The notes: generated by a model not told the origin, from the letters alone. A stretch of DNA of 64,000 nt from Deltaproteobacteria bacterium (GCA_024276465.1 JAJRXD010000024.1:1-64000), one strand, 5' to 3'. Positions 1 to 8,677 are shown, numbered from the stretch's first letter. Numbers and translations are program-made.

Positions 1-611
1 GGAATTATTGGTATGAAAGGTGAGTACAAATTATATTGTTCAACATTTAATTCACTAAATCCAGCAGATTTTAATTCACTCTTAGTATCCCTGTTGGTAT
101 GACAGCCTTCAAAAAACCAGTGCCAGGGTTCGTGAACCATGTTTTGAATCATGGATAAAACAGTCCTTTCTTTTGCCCTAACATGTTCTATAAAGACAAA
201 TTTCCCACCAGGCTTTAAGATTCTAATAATCTGTTGAATACATTGTTGCGGGTCATCAACAGTACAAAGAACCAGTGTACTTACAACAAACTCGCACGAA
301 TTATCCGGCAGATCAATGGATTCACCAATTAGAGTTTTAATTTCCAGGTTAATGCCATACTTTTCAGCACTCTTCTTAAGATGTGAATGCATGTGGATGT
401 TCGGTTCAACAGCTATTAAATGAGTCCCTTCTCTGAAGTAGCGCATGTTTGCTCCTGCCCCGGATCCAATCTCAACAACTGTTTCTGGATGATTTTTGAA
501 CAGAACAGTTTTTGAATCTCCAAACAACCAATTCATATAACCAGATAAAACATAAAGAATCCATGCGTTAATTGGCCCTAAAATCGGATTGTTTTTATAT
601 TCATTTTTCAT
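1..611 (-). CDS. class I SAM-dependent methyltransferase, METTL7-like (C-terminus beyond window edge)
   Basis: The ATG is at 611 and the frame stays open to base 1, giving about 203 residues with the C-terminus missing. A glycine-rich SAM motif (VVEIGSGAGANMRYF, near residue 48) is followed by VEPN as the acidic end of strand beta-2, then STLVLCTVDDP and RILKPGGKFVFIEHV. The later stretch with EPWHWFFEGCHTNRDT resembles the METTL7/TMT1 thiol S-methyltransferase family. Residues 15-35 are hydrophobic and may anchor it to membrane, as in METTL7. It starts 5 nt after the stop of the upstream SPOR gene with no clear Shine-Dalgarno site, so translational coupling is likely. Methyltransferase fold is confident; the thiol substrate is inference from family resemblance. 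Confidence 0.85.
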   Translation of the reverse strand, partial: MKNEYKNNPILGPINAWILYVLSGYMNWLFGDSKTVLFKNHPETVVEIGSGAGANMRYFREGTHLIAVEPNIHMHSHLKKSAEKYGINLEIKTLIGESIDLPDNSCEFVVSTLVLCTVDDPQQCIQQIIRILKPGGKFVFIEHVRAKERTVLSMIQNMVHEPWHWFFEGCHTNRDTKSELKSAGFSELNVEQYNLYSPFIPII

Positions 612-616
612 CTGAA

Positions 617-1942
617 TTAACGCTCATCAGCCCATATGCCCAGATTTTCTTTTTTAGCTGCCTCCTCTGCCATTTTAAATTCTTCCTGTTGATCAGGGGC
701 AAACTCTTCAAGTCTGCATTGGCCAATCCCATGACGAACCATTTCATAATTGACATAGGTGCCATCTCTCAGATAAAGCCTGCCGAAAATTGTTCCGTCC
801 TGTGTTGTTGACATGGGGCTGTATTTCAGTCGGAGGGGTTCATTTTTCAGGTTTTTCTCAAAGTAGTTCAATGCAATATCAGGCAGGCTTTCAGAGGGAA
901 ATGCAATTCCTTTAATCTTTATCTTTTTTTGTTTTCCTCCAACATCAAAAAAAAGGCTCGCGTCCCTGCTGACAGAAGAAACAAACCTGACAGGGAAAAC
1001 AGAAACATATACTATTTTACTGCGCAGTGTTTCAGGAATATTACGAAAAGAATTAGTAAGGTTAAGTTCTCCATTGATCCCCCGAAAAGCAAATATTTTT
1101 GAAACAGTTTCAGGCCAGACATATTTATCAGCCGGCACTTTCTCCTGTTCTGGCATGACAATCCGCCGTACTGTATCTGCCTTTGATTTGACTATTAAAT
1201 AGGGTTTTTTTTCTGTATTATGATAATTCAATGATACTTTTTTTGCCTGAGCCTTTGTTTTGTACTTCCCAATGCGTATCTTGTAGAGCATCATGCCTTT
1301 CCGGGTTTTCTTTTCAGATATATAGGCTGGATAACCTTTTTTTTTCAGCTTCTCTACAAGTGAACAGGCAACGGGCTTGCGCAATTCCGTGCTGACTTGA
1401 ATAGTATAAAATATTTCACCCTGTGGCCAGGTATTCTCCGGGCGTGTATTATTTTCTTCAGCACCCTCTGCTTTTTCCCTCTCTTTATCAATATTCTTAA
1501 GAGCTGCAGGCTCTTTAGAATTGACTTTGGCGATCTTTGGGGTTGAAGGAACTGCTGTAACATGTTTTTTTTGCGGAAGAGGAGATGATGCTACAATAAA
1601 GGATGGCTTATGTTCTGTTTTTTGAAATTTTACAGAAGCATCTTTTGCTTCTGATCGTGTTTTGTATTTCCCAATACGGAGTTTGTAAAGCATCTTGCCC
1701 TGCTGGGTTTTTATTTCAGCAATATATGCTGGATAACCCTTTTTTTTTAACTGCTTCAGCAGTTTTTCAGCAGAACGTTTGTTTGCCAGTGTTTCTACCT
1801 GAAATGTAAAAAAGCCTTCTCCTGATGAGAACTCAGGAGAGGAGTAGACTATGCCGGCTTTTCCGGGAAAACCCGAATTAGAGGAAATAATAATCATGAA
1901 AATCATGATTATGACAGCCCGGGGGGGATTTTTCGTCTTCAC
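617..1942 (-). CDS. exported SPOR-SPOR-staphylococcal-nuclease-like fusion protein
   Basis: The likely start is GTG at 1942, because AAGAGGTGA lies just upstream and the frame then begins with a signal peptide (KTKNPPR, then a hydrophobic run). Upstream in-frame codons come from a dispersed repeat. Two homologous units of about 75 residues follow (near residues 35-110 and 175-250), each with KKKGYPAY and LYK(L/I)RIGKYKT, the pattern of peptidoglycan-binding SPOR domains. The C-terminal 150 residues resemble a staphylococcal-nuclease (OB) domain: GRLYLRDGTYVNYEMVRHG and a final AKKENLGIW. The classical catalytic Arg/Glu set is not obvious, so this may be an inactive SNase fold. Predicted periplasmic and septum- or wall-associated. 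The combination of domains is clear; nuclease activity is not. Confidence 0.8.
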   Translation of the reverse strand: MKTKNPPRAVIIMIFMIIISSNSGFPGKAGIVYSSPEFSSGEGFFTFQVETLANKRSAEKLLKQLKKKGYPAYIAEIKTQQGKMLYKLRIGKYKTRSEAKDASVKFQKTEHKPSFIVASSPLPQKKHVTAVPSTPKIAKVNSKEPAALKNIDKEREKAEGAEENNTRPENTWPQGEIFYTIQVSTELRKPVACSLVEKLKKKGYPAYISEKKTRKGMMLYKIRIGKYKTKAQAKKVSLNYHNTEKKPYLIVKSKADTVRRIVMPEQEKVPADKYVWPETVSKIFAFRGINGELNLTNSFRNIPETLRSKIVYVSVFPVRFVSSVSRDASLFFDVGGKQKKIKIKGIAFPSESLPDIALNYFEKNLKNEPLRLKYSPMSTTQDGTIFGRLYLRDGTYVNYEMVRHGIGQCRLEEFAPDQQEEFKMAEEAAKKENLGIWADER

Positions 1943-1988
1943 AGGAATCACCTCTTTTGCAATCTTTGTAAAATCAGATGAAATCCAA

Positions 1989-2132
1989 TAGTGTCGTGTC
2001 AACAATATAAAGTTGCATGTCATTGCGAGCTTAGCAAAGCAATCTTGTGCTTTTTGCCAAAAAGATTGCCGCGGCCTTCGGCCTCGCAATGACTATCTTT
2101 GTTACGCCGTTACAGGTTTGACACAACAATAG
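1989..2132. mobile_element. MITE-like palindromic element
   Basis: About 144 bp bounded by imperfect terminal inverted repeats (TAGTGTCGTGTCAA on the left, TTGACACAACAATA on the right). Inside is a near-palindrome with perfect 11-bp arms GTCATTGCGAG and CTCGCAATGAC. No coding capacity of its own. It supplies the last codons of the small ORF at 2110-2226 and false upstream codons to the SPOR gene. Element class is inferred from structure; no second copy was found in the window. Confidence 0.6.
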
Positions 2133-2226
2133 TCTGAGAATATCGTTTTCCACCCAAACTTTCAAGTTTTTCCTGTAATCCGCATTGATCGTCTGTGCAG
2201 CAGAAATGTTCCGTTTCAGTCATCAT
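2110..2226 (-). CDS. small Cys-containing ORF, 38 aa, unknown
   Basis: ATG at 2226, with a second ATG directly following, preceded closely by GGAG. The predicted peptide begins MMTETEHFCCTDDQCGLQEK and ends by reading into the right end of the MITE-like element, so the last six or seven residues (IVVSNL) come from the repeat. The C-C-x4-C pattern with nearby His and Asp could bind a metal, which would fit the neighbouring efflux operon, but that is speculation. No family is recognised. It sits between the tiny MMMWW ORF and the SPOR gene, all on the same strand. It may be a truncated remnant. Confidence 0.35.
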   Translation of the reverse strand: MMTETEHFCCTDDQCGLQEKLESLGGKRYSQTIVVSNL

Positions 2227-2263
2227 CACTCCAGGGGTTTACAGCCGTTCAGTTCAAATCACA

Positions 2264-2308
2264 TTATATGATACCTAACAACAATAATATAATCCACCAC
2301 ATCATCAT
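2264..2308 (-). CDS. tiny membrane peptide MMMWWIILLLLGII
   Basis: A 14-codon ORF ending in TAA. Its ribosome binding site, AAAGGAGGTGA at 2314-2324, is a near-perfect complement of the 16S rRNA 3' end with 5 nt to the ATG. Three ATG codons are followed by WW and a purely hydrophobic stretch, consistent with a very short membrane-inserting peptide. A sister ORF lies 100 bp upstream and a third near 51.25 kb; all share M-x-M-W-W-I at the N-terminus and the same strong Shine-Dalgarno core. Function unknown; it lies downstream of cusA. Confidence 0.55.
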   Translation of the reverse strand: MMMWWIILLLLGII

Positions 2309-2339
2309 AACACTCACCTCCTTTCAAACAGAGAGATAA

Positions 2340-2393
2340 AAGGCTGTAGAAAATGCAGAGTATCAAAAAAAGAAAACTTTTTGCTACAGCCTT
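2340..2393 (-). terminator. hairpin between the two tiny ORFs
   Basis: Inverted repeat with arms AAGGCTGTAG and CTACAGCCTT on the minus strand. It lies after the stop of the upstream tiny ORF and before the Shine-Dalgarno site of the next. The long loop is T-rich on the minus strand. It could be a terminator or an mRNA processing/stability hairpin. Confidence 0.45.
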
Positions 2394-2409
2394 ATCCTGG
2401 CCCTTCAGT

Positions 2410-2457
2410 CTAAATATAACCTAATAAGTATAATAATACAATCCACCACATCATCAT
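2410..2457 (-). CDS. tiny membrane peptide MMMWWIVLLYLLGYI
   Basis: A 15-codon ORF ending in TAG, preceded by GGGAGGTGA with 6 nt to the ATG at 2457. An in-frame ATG at 2463 is too close to the Shine-Dalgarno site. The peptide is closely similar to the one at 2264-2308 (MMMWWI, then Leu/Val/Tyr and a near-terminal Gly), and the DNA around both starts is also alike, which suggests a local duplication. It lies after the rho-independent-type hairpin that follows cusA, so it is either expressed by read-through or from its own unseen promoter. Confidence 0.55.
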   Translation of the reverse strand: MMMWWIVLLYLLGYI

Positions 2458-2536
2458 TTGCATTCACCTCCCTTCAAATTGAAATACCACCCCAAAAAAT
2501 CGGAACCAGAGGAAAAACAGCAGAATTATCCTGACG

Positions 2537-2572
2537 AAAACCCCGGCTTTAACGGGGAAGGCAGGGGTTTTA
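2537..2572 (-). terminator. rho-independent terminator after cusA
   Basis: Inverted repeat AAAACCCC ... GGGGTTTT read on the minus strand, ending in a T run, about 80 bp after the cusA stop codon. Confidence 0.65.
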
Positions 2573-2651
2573 TAACCCTTACAAAGACTAATTATAATTA
2601 TAACACATTTTTAACTGTGACTGTATGCACGCATAAAATATACCCTTATCT

Positions 2652-5600
2652 CTATGCCCTTTTTGCTTTTAATTTAATCTCTTCAATAGCGCAATAAAGA
2701 ACCGGAACAATAAGTATGGTAACCACGCTTATCAGCATCCCGCCAAATGACGGTATTGCCATTGGAACCATTATATCAGAACCCCTTCCTGTAGATGTAA
2801 GAACAGGAATAAGCGCCAGTATTGTTGTAGCGGTGGTCATAAGGCATGGCCGTGCCCTCCTCATTCCTGCCTCGACTGTGGCCTGCCTGATTTGCTCCAC
2901 AGAATCCGGTTTTGCCTCTTCGAATGACTGATCAAGAAATGTTGCCACAACCACACCATTGTCAGAGGCAATACCAAAAAGAGCAAGAAATCCCACCCAG
3001 ATGGCAACACTTAGATTAATAGGATGGACCTGAAAAAGCTCCCTCATGTTTGTCCCAAACAGGGAAAAGTCAAAAAACCAGCTCTGGCTGTAAAGCCATA
3101 CCATAAGAAAACCACCGGCCCATGAGACTAAAATACCTGAAAAGACCAGTGAAGTTGTCATTATTGATCTGAACTGGAAATAGAGAATCATAAAAATAAC
3201 AAAAAGTGCCAAAGGCAGAATCACAGCCAGTTTCTTCTGGGCCCGAACCTGGTTTTCATAGCTCCCTGCAAATATGTAGCTCACGCCCGAAGGAATCTGC
3301 AACTCACCGCTCGCAATCTTGTTCCCTAAGTACTGCTGCGCCTGCTCGACCACGTCTACTTCCGCATAGCCCGGTTTTTTATCAAACAGTACATAGCCTA
3401 TAAGGAAAGTATCTTCACTTTTGATAATCTGGGGTCCCCGCACATATTTTATCTCTGCTAACTGAATCAGAGGAATCTGTGCACCGCCGGCAGCAGGAAC
3501 AAGGATTTCTCCTAATTCCTCAATGGAGTCCCTGAGCTCGCGAAGATATCGAATCCTGACCGGATAACGCTCCCGGCCTTCAACAGTTGTTGTGATTCGC
3601 TTTCCACCAATAGCAACCTCAATTACTTCCTGTACCTGTCCTAACCGTATGCCGTAACGGGCAATGGCATTCCTGTTAATCTCAATTTCAAGATAGGGTT
3701 TCCCGACAATACGGTCGGCAATCACTGCAGCAGGTTCAATTGAAGGTACTTCCTTTAACAGCTTTTCAATCTGCGGGCCGACACCTTCAATTGTTTCAAG
3801 ATCAGGCCCCTTTATTTTTACCCCCATGGGCGCACGCATACCACTTTGAAGCATAACAATCCGGGCAGCAATCGGTTGAAGCTTGGGGGCCGAGGTGGTG
3901 CCTGGTATTTTGCCTGCTTTAACAATTTCATCCCATATATCATCAGGATTGTTAATACCGTTCCATGACTCCCTGTCAGAATTAAGATCAGGATCAAGGG
4001 GCGGCCGCCATTGACGAAATGGCCTGCCGTCTTCATCCTGAATAAGTTTACCGTTTTCATCACGCTCAAAAGTTCCCTTTACTTTATACGGCTTACCATC
4101 ATGAGCCGGCAGCTGCACTCCGACTGCGTTTCGAAAATAGTCAGATGTGTCAGGGTTAAAGCGGAAAGTCAGCCTCTTGCCGGTCTCGTCAGTAATGTAT
4201 TCAGGGTAATAGTTTATCACAGTTTCAATCATTGAAATAGGTGCAGGATCAAGTGGGGTCTCAGCTCGCCCAAGCTTGCCGACCACAGAAAAAACTTCCG
4301 GAATGTCCTTAATTGCCATATCCTGCTTTTTAAGAACATCAATCACCTCACCGATTGAAGCATGCGGCATGGTGGTGGGCATGTACAGATAGGATCCTTC
4401 ATCCAGAGGTGGCATAAACTCTTTGCCAAGCCCCGGGAAGGTGTGGGCAAAGGAAGAAACAACTGATATCCTTTTAACCTGAACAGGCAGCCATCCCAGC
4501 ATGGAATCAAAACCCAACCAGACAAGCATCCCTAAAAATGTAATAACAACAGGGGTAGAAAGAAAAACAAGTTTATTCGACAGACACCACTTAAGAATGG
4601 GGCTGTAAAAGTAGAGAAAAATCTTAAAAAATGCCAGCAGCCCTCCAACCAGACCGGCAACAAACAGAAAATTCAGTATCATCCCCTCTTCAGGTCCCAG
4701 CGGCATCCAGTGATCGGAAAGCACCATGCCCACAAAAAGAACTGAACCTCCTGTGAGAATCCAGGGCATACACTGTTTTATTTTTTCCGGGATAAAATGT
4801 TCACACAGATTGTAAACCCCAAAACATACAAGAATTATCCCTGCCCACCAGCTTAAAACAAAGGCCAGAACAATACCGCCTAAAATCATTGAACCGTAAA
4901 AAACACGGCGAAGCACCTTGCCTGTAACCCTGCCTGTAAAAAGAATATGTGCCATTGGAGGAATAATGGTCATGGCTACAATAACGGAGGAAACCAGTGC
5001 AAAGGTTTTTGTAAATGCCAGAGGCTTAAAAAGTTTTCCCTCTGCAGCCTCCATGGTAAAAACCGGCAGAAAGCTCACAATCGTGGTGGAAACAGCTGTA
5101 ATGACCGCACTGCCAACCTCAGAAGCTGCTCTGAAGATCACCTCAAGACGATTTTCTTCCGGGTCCGCACTGTCAAGATGTTTGAGAATATTCTCGCAGA
5201 TGATGATTCCCATATCAACCATGGTTCCTATTGCAATGGCAATACCTGAGAGTGCCACAACGTTTGCATCAACGCCGAACATTTTCATGGCTATGAAGCA
5301 CATAAGAACTGCCAAAGGCAGCAGAGCGGAAATCAGGACTGAGCTCCACAGATGCATAACCATCACAAGCACAACAATTACCGTAACCAGTATTTCCTCG
5401 CTCAGGGCTGTATTCAGGGTTCCAAGGGTTTCATTAATCAAACCGGTTCTGTCATAAAAAGGCACAATCGCAACCTGACTCACAGTTCCATCAGGAAGGG
5501 TTTTCTTCGGCAGGCCGGGGGATATTTCCCTGATTTTCTCTTTAATATTCTTTATTGCAGCAAGCGGGTTATCACCATAACGCACAACAACAACACCGCC

Positions 5601-6545
5601 AACCGCCTCAGCACCTTCTTTGTCAAGTGCCCCGCGCCTCAGGGCAGGACCAAGGTTGACAACACCAATATCCTTAATATAGAGAGGAACATTATCATTG
5701 ACTTTAACAACGCTGTTTTCAACATCACTGAGATTTTTTATAAACCCAAGGCCACGAATAACATATTCCACCTTGTTTACTTCTATGGTACGCGCACCAA
5801 CGTCAATATTTGACTGCCGTATGGCATCTATAATTTCACCTAACCCGACATTATTAGCTCGCATGGCATCCGGATCAACATCTATCTGGTATTCCTGAAC
5901 ATAGCCACCTATTGATGCAACTTCACTTATACCGTCTGCAGAAAGGAGTGCGTAGCGCACATACCAGTCCTGAATTGTGCGCAGTTCATGCATATCCCAT
6001 CCACCGGTCGGATTCCCCTTCTCATCAAGCCCCTCAAGGGTATACCAGAAAATCTGGCCCAGAGCTGTTGCATCCGGTCCCAGGGCAGGCTGCACTCCCT
6101 GAGGAAGTGTGCCTGCAGGCAGACTGTTAAGCTTTTCAAGCACGCGGGAACGGGACCAGTAAAAGTCAATCTTATCCTTAAAGATTACGTATATGGTTGA
6201 GAAACCAAACATGGAATAGCTGCGTATGGTTTTAATACCGGGTACGCCAAGAAGTGAAACAGTCAGGGGGTATGTTATCTGATCCTCTATGTCCTGGGGA
6301 GACCGGCCCTGCCAGGCTGTAAAAACTATCTGCTGGTTTTCACCAATGTCGGGAATTGCGTCAACAGGCACAGGATCGCGGGGAAGAAATCCTGTATCCC
6401 AGTCAAATGGTGCAACCATGACTCCCCATCCCACAACAAGCCCTATCATCAGAAACACAACCACTTTCATCTCAAGACAGAATCTGATGAGGCGATCAAG
6501 CAGGGACGGGCTTTCCTGCAACTGCTGTTTCAGCGGTTCATTCAT
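2652..6545 (-). CDS. cusA: heavy-metal RND efflux pump, CusA-type, unusually long (1297 aa)
   Basis: Inner-membrane proton-driven pump of the HME-RND family. After TM1 comes the CusA signature TAWQGRSPQDIEDQITYPLT, and TM4 carries GTMVDMGIIICEN, matching the HME proton-relay region. The C-terminal half has LFGIASDNGVV and MTTATTILALIP. I place the start at ATG 6545, which overlaps the end of cusB (ATGAATGA), rather than an ATG nine codons upstream inside cusB. Usual CusA is about 1050 residues. The excess sits in an inserted hydrophobic segment near residues 540-680 (several extra predicted membrane helices) and a polar insertion near 780-880. It ends with TAG followed two codons later by TAA. 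Copper/silver is the likely substrate given the neighbouring copper genes. Confidence 0.92.
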   Translation of the reverse strand: MNEPLKQQLQESPSLLDRLIRFCLEMKVVVFLMIGLVVGWGVMVAPFDWDTGFLPRDPVPVDAIPDIGENQQIVFTAWQGRSPQDIEDQITYPLTVSLLGVPGIKTIRSYSMFGFSTIYVIFKDKIDFYWSRSRVLEKLNSLPAGTLPQGVQPALGPDATALGQIFWYTLEGLDEKGNPTGGWDMHELRTIQDWYVRYALLSADGISEVASIGGYVQEYQIDVDPDAMRANNVGLGEIIDAIRQSNIDVGARTIEVNKVEYVIRGLGFIKNLSDVENSVVKVNDNVPLYIKDIGVVNLGPALRRGALDKEGAEAVGGVVVVRYGDNPLAAIKNIKEKIREISPGLPKKTLPDGTVSQVAIVPFYDRTGLINETLGTLNTALSEEILVTVIVVLVMVMHLWSSVLISALLPLAVLMCFIAMKMFGVDANVVALSGIAIAIGTMVDMGIIICENILKHLDSADPEENRLEVIFRAASEVGSAVITAVSTTIVSFLPVFTMEAAEGKLFKPLAFTKTFALVSSVIVAMTIIPPMAHILFTGRVTGKVLRRVFYGSMILGGIVLAFVLSWWAGIILVCFGVYNLCEHFIPEKIKQCMPWILTGGSVLFVGMVLSDHWMPLGPEEGMILNFLFVAGLVGGLLAFFKIFLYFYSPILKWCLSNKLVFLSTPVVITFLGMLVWLGFDSMLGWLPVQVKRISVVSSFAHTFPGLGKEFMPPLDEGSYLYMPTTMPHASIGEVIDVLKKQDMAIKDIPEVFSVVGKLGRAETPLDPAPISMIETVINYYPEYITDETGKRLTFRFNPDTSDYFRNAVGVQLPAHDGKPYKVKGTFERDENGKLIQDEDGRPFRQWRPPLDPDLNSDRESWNGINNPDDIWDEIVKAGKIPGTTSAPKLQPIAARIVMLQSGMRAPMGVKIKGPDLETIEGVGPQIEKLLKEVPSIEPAAVIADRIVGKPYLEIEINRNAIARYGIRLGQVQEVIEVAIGGKRITTTVEGRERYPVRIRYLRELRDSIEELGEILVPAAGGAQIPLIQLAEIKYVRGPQIIKSEDTFLIGYVLFDKKPGYAEVDVVEQAQQYLGNKIASGELQIPSGVSYIFAGSYENQVRAQKKLAVILPLALFVIFMILYFQFRSIMTTSLVFSGILVSWAGGFLMVWLYSQSWFFDFSLFGTNMRELFQVHPINLSVAIWVGFLALFGIASDNGVVVATFLDQSFEEAKPDSVEQIRQATVEAGMRRARPCLMTTATTILALIPVLTSTGRGSDIMVPMAIPSFGGMLISVVTILIVPVLYCAIEEIKLKAKRA

Positions 6546-8199
6546 TGGTCCGGCCTTTCTGCTCTGTTTCATTCATACCCTGAGAAATAATCTCCTTCTG
6601 GCTGCCGCATTTAAGCATGGCTTTTCCATAGTACGGGTTTTCTGTTTCCGGTTTGTCCTGAAGCCAGTATGCACCCCTGCCTTCATTGGCCATTGAACAG
6701 TAAAAGCGATAAATTGACAGGGAACTGCCTGTTCCAAACTTTTTAGTGACTGCGTACAGAGCATCAGACAGATCATCAAACTGGGCCCGGAAATCTTCAA
6801 TATTCCCTGCAGACTTAACTGTTTCTGCGTACTGTTCCAGTTTTTTCTGTTCATTCATCCATGCCATATGAGCCTTGCCTTTGAGATCTTTCATGTCAAC
6901 TTCACCAAGAGCTGCAAGGAATGATTGTGCGCCGCCAACAGCACTCTTGAAATCATCATGGCTCAGGGCCTGATGGATCTGAAAATATGCAGCCACAAGA
7001 CCGTCAATCCTGAGCTTGAATACATCCGGCACATCATCAAATGCTTTGAGCTCTGCCTTCCCAGGCTTTTGTGAAGGCGCTGATGACCGTGCCTTGCTCC
7101 CGTGCTGATGTCCTGCTGGTGCCTGTCCTTCAGGGCTCATCATGCTTGGTTTCGCAAGTATCTGAACAGCACTGTCAATTTTGAAATTACCGTTAACAAC
7201 AACCTTCTCGCCCTCGCTGAGCCCCTCCTTAACGAGATAATAGTCGCCCGCCCGAGGACCAAGGACAACCTCCCTGCCTTCAAAACTTCCCTCCCTGTCC
7301 GGCAGAGCAACATAGACTAAAGCCCTTTTACCTGTTATAAGCGGTGCGCTGGCAGGAATAACAAGGGGAGCTTCTTTTTGCAGCTCTGAAACACTTACAT
7401 AGCCCTGCGATTCAGCAGTAACAAGGGGCATGCCGCATATATCACATCTGCCTTTTGCGTCCTTTACTATCTCAGGATGCATGGGGCATATCCATTTCCC
7501 TGAAAGGTCAGGGTCCATTACCCTGCCTCCTGCCGCAATCTTCGGAAAGACCCGGGCACTGACAAACATTTCAGGCTTGAGTTTACCATCCAGATTCAAT
7601 ACATTTACCCGGACCTTGACTGTCCTGGTTTTTGAATTCAGAATAGGATCTATAAAGGTTATTTGACCTGTGAATGTTTCGCCGGGGTAGGCTTTGGTTG
7701 TAAATTTTATCTTCTGGCCATACCTGATCCACATCAGATCGGATTCATAGGCGTCAAGTTTGATCCAGGCATGGGAAAGATCTGCAACAGTGTAAATCCG
7801 TGTACCTGTATCAACATACATTCCTTCAAAGCCGTTTTTATGGACAACAATACCGCTCTCAGGTGCATAGATGGTAATACGGTCTCTGATTTCTCCGCTT
7901 TTCTCGATTCTTTTAATCTGTTTTTTAGTCAACCCCCAAAGACGCAGTTTTTCTCTTGTTGCATCAACGTTTATAAGGTTGCTCTGCTTCATGCGTGACG
8001 TACTGCTCTTCAGCATTTTCAGGCCTAAAAGAAGCTCCTGCTGCGCTGTGATAAGCTCCGGGCTGTACAGGGAAACCATGTGATCTCCCCTTTTTACGTT
8101 TACGCCGGTATAGTCAACATAAAGCTCTTCTATACGCCCTGGAATCCATGCAGTAATGTAGGAGAGGCGTGTCTCATCATAGTCCACCTTGCCGACCAT
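6538..8199 (-). CDS. cusB: CusB-type periplasmic adaptor, part after the in-frame TAG (C-terminal 553 aa)
   Basis: The membrane-fusion-protein body: barrel-sandwich and hairpin region starting GRIEELYVDYTGV, with YSPELITAQQELL, then YVDTGTRIYTVADLSHAWIKLDAYESDL and PGETFTGQITFIDP. A heavy-metal-binding motif (CPMHPEIVKDAKGRCDICGM) lies near residue 240. The C-terminal 150 residues match DUF3347 (YRFYCSMANEGRGAYWLQ, then NPYYGKAMLKCG). Reading frame and homology are continuous with 8206-8568; only a TAG codon at 8206-8208 separates them. The ATG at 8199 is three codons after that TAG and lacks a good ribosome binding site, so this part could be made by re-initiation, by stop-codon read-through, or not at all. 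It would link CusA to CusC. Confidence 0.85.
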   Translation of the reverse strand: MVGKVDYDETRLSYITAWIPGRIEELYVDYTGVNVKRGDHMVSLYSPELITAQQELLLGLKMLKSSTSRMKQSNLINVDATREKLRLWGLTKKQIKRIEKSGEIRDRITIYAPESGIVVHKNGFEGMYVDTGTRIYTVADLSHAWIKLDAYESDLMWIRYGQKIKFTTKAYPGETFTGQITFIDPILNSKTRTVKVRVNVLNLDGKLKPEMFVSARVFPKIAAGGRVMDPDLSGKWICPMHPEIVKDAKGRCDICGMPLVTAESQGYVSVSELQKEAPLVIPASAPLITGKRALVYVALPDREGSFEGREVVLGPRAGDYYLVKEGLSEGEKVVVNGNFKIDSAVQILAKPSMMSPEGQAPAGHQHGSKARSSAPSQKPGKAELKAFDDVPDVFKLRIDGLVAAYFQIHQALSHDDFKSAVGGAQSFLAALGEVDMKDLKGKAHMAWMNEQKKLEQYAETVKSAGNIEDFRAQFDDLSDALYAVTKKFGTGSSLSIYRFYCSMANEGRGAYWLQDKPETENPYYGKAMLKCGSQKEIISQGMNETEQKGRTNE

Positions 8200-8205
8200 T
8201 CTTAT

Positions 8206-8568
8206 CTATGCGGTTACGAATTTTTTTTCAACCGGAGCCGTTCGAATCTCTGCCAGTTTCATTGCATATGCAGACAGCTTATGTTCGCGAGGCCCGGCTT
8301 TTCCATCGTCACTGCCACTGGAAACCGGAATAAGGTCCATCCCGCAAAGGGGACACTGGCCCGGGCCAGGCCGCTGAATTTGCGGATGCATTGAACATGT
8401 CCAGAATTTTATCTGGGCTTCCGACCCTGTGTCCTCCTGCACCTGCACATTTTCTGTTTTAGACCCATTGCCTCTAATGGCAAAACCCAGGGCAAATGCA
8501 ATAATAAACATAATAAACACAAAGACCCATGAACGTGTTTTTGATCTGTTCTGTGCAAGGGGGTTCAT
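8206..8568 (-). CDS. cusB: CusB-type adaptor, N-terminal part ending at an in-frame TAG (120 aa)
   Basis: A good Shine-Dalgarno site (AAGGAG) precedes ATG 8568. The fragment has an N-terminal membrane anchor (WVFVFIMFIIAFALGFAI), a heavy-metal-binding motif (CSMHPQIQRPGPGQCPLCGM) and the start of the adaptor domain (KLAEIRTAPVEKKFVTA). It stops at TAG (8206-8208). The following codons, in the same frame, continue the expected CusB sequence (IRMVGKVDYDETRL), so one sense codon, probably GAG or CAG, has become TAG. On its own this fragment would be a membrane-anchored metal-binding stub. TAG also ends cusA and several other genes here, so it is not generally reassigned. Confidence 0.85.
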   Translation of the reverse strand: MNPLAQNRSKTRSWVFVFIMFIIAFALGFAIRGNGSKTENVQVQEDTGSEAQIKFWTCSMHPQIQRPGPGQCPLCGMDLIPVSSGSDDGKAGPREHKLSAYAMKLAEIRTAPVEKKFVTA

Positions 8569-8677
8569 CTTTTCTCCTTAAAGTAAAACGGACAAACAGT
8601 TGCAAAAAAGTTCCAGAGAAGCTCCACAGGGAACGGGGGCTTCGCGGGATTTAACCAATTATAAAGTCAAAAAACAG

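Noticed and set aside
4918-5813. Overlapping long ORFs on the plus strand opposite cusA
   Set aside because: They are antisense shadows of a well-supported RND pump and lack ribosome binding sites and family resemblance.
8206-8210. Frameshift in cusB
   Set aside because: The two parts are in the same frame; only a TAG codon separates them, so it is a nonsense or recoded codon.
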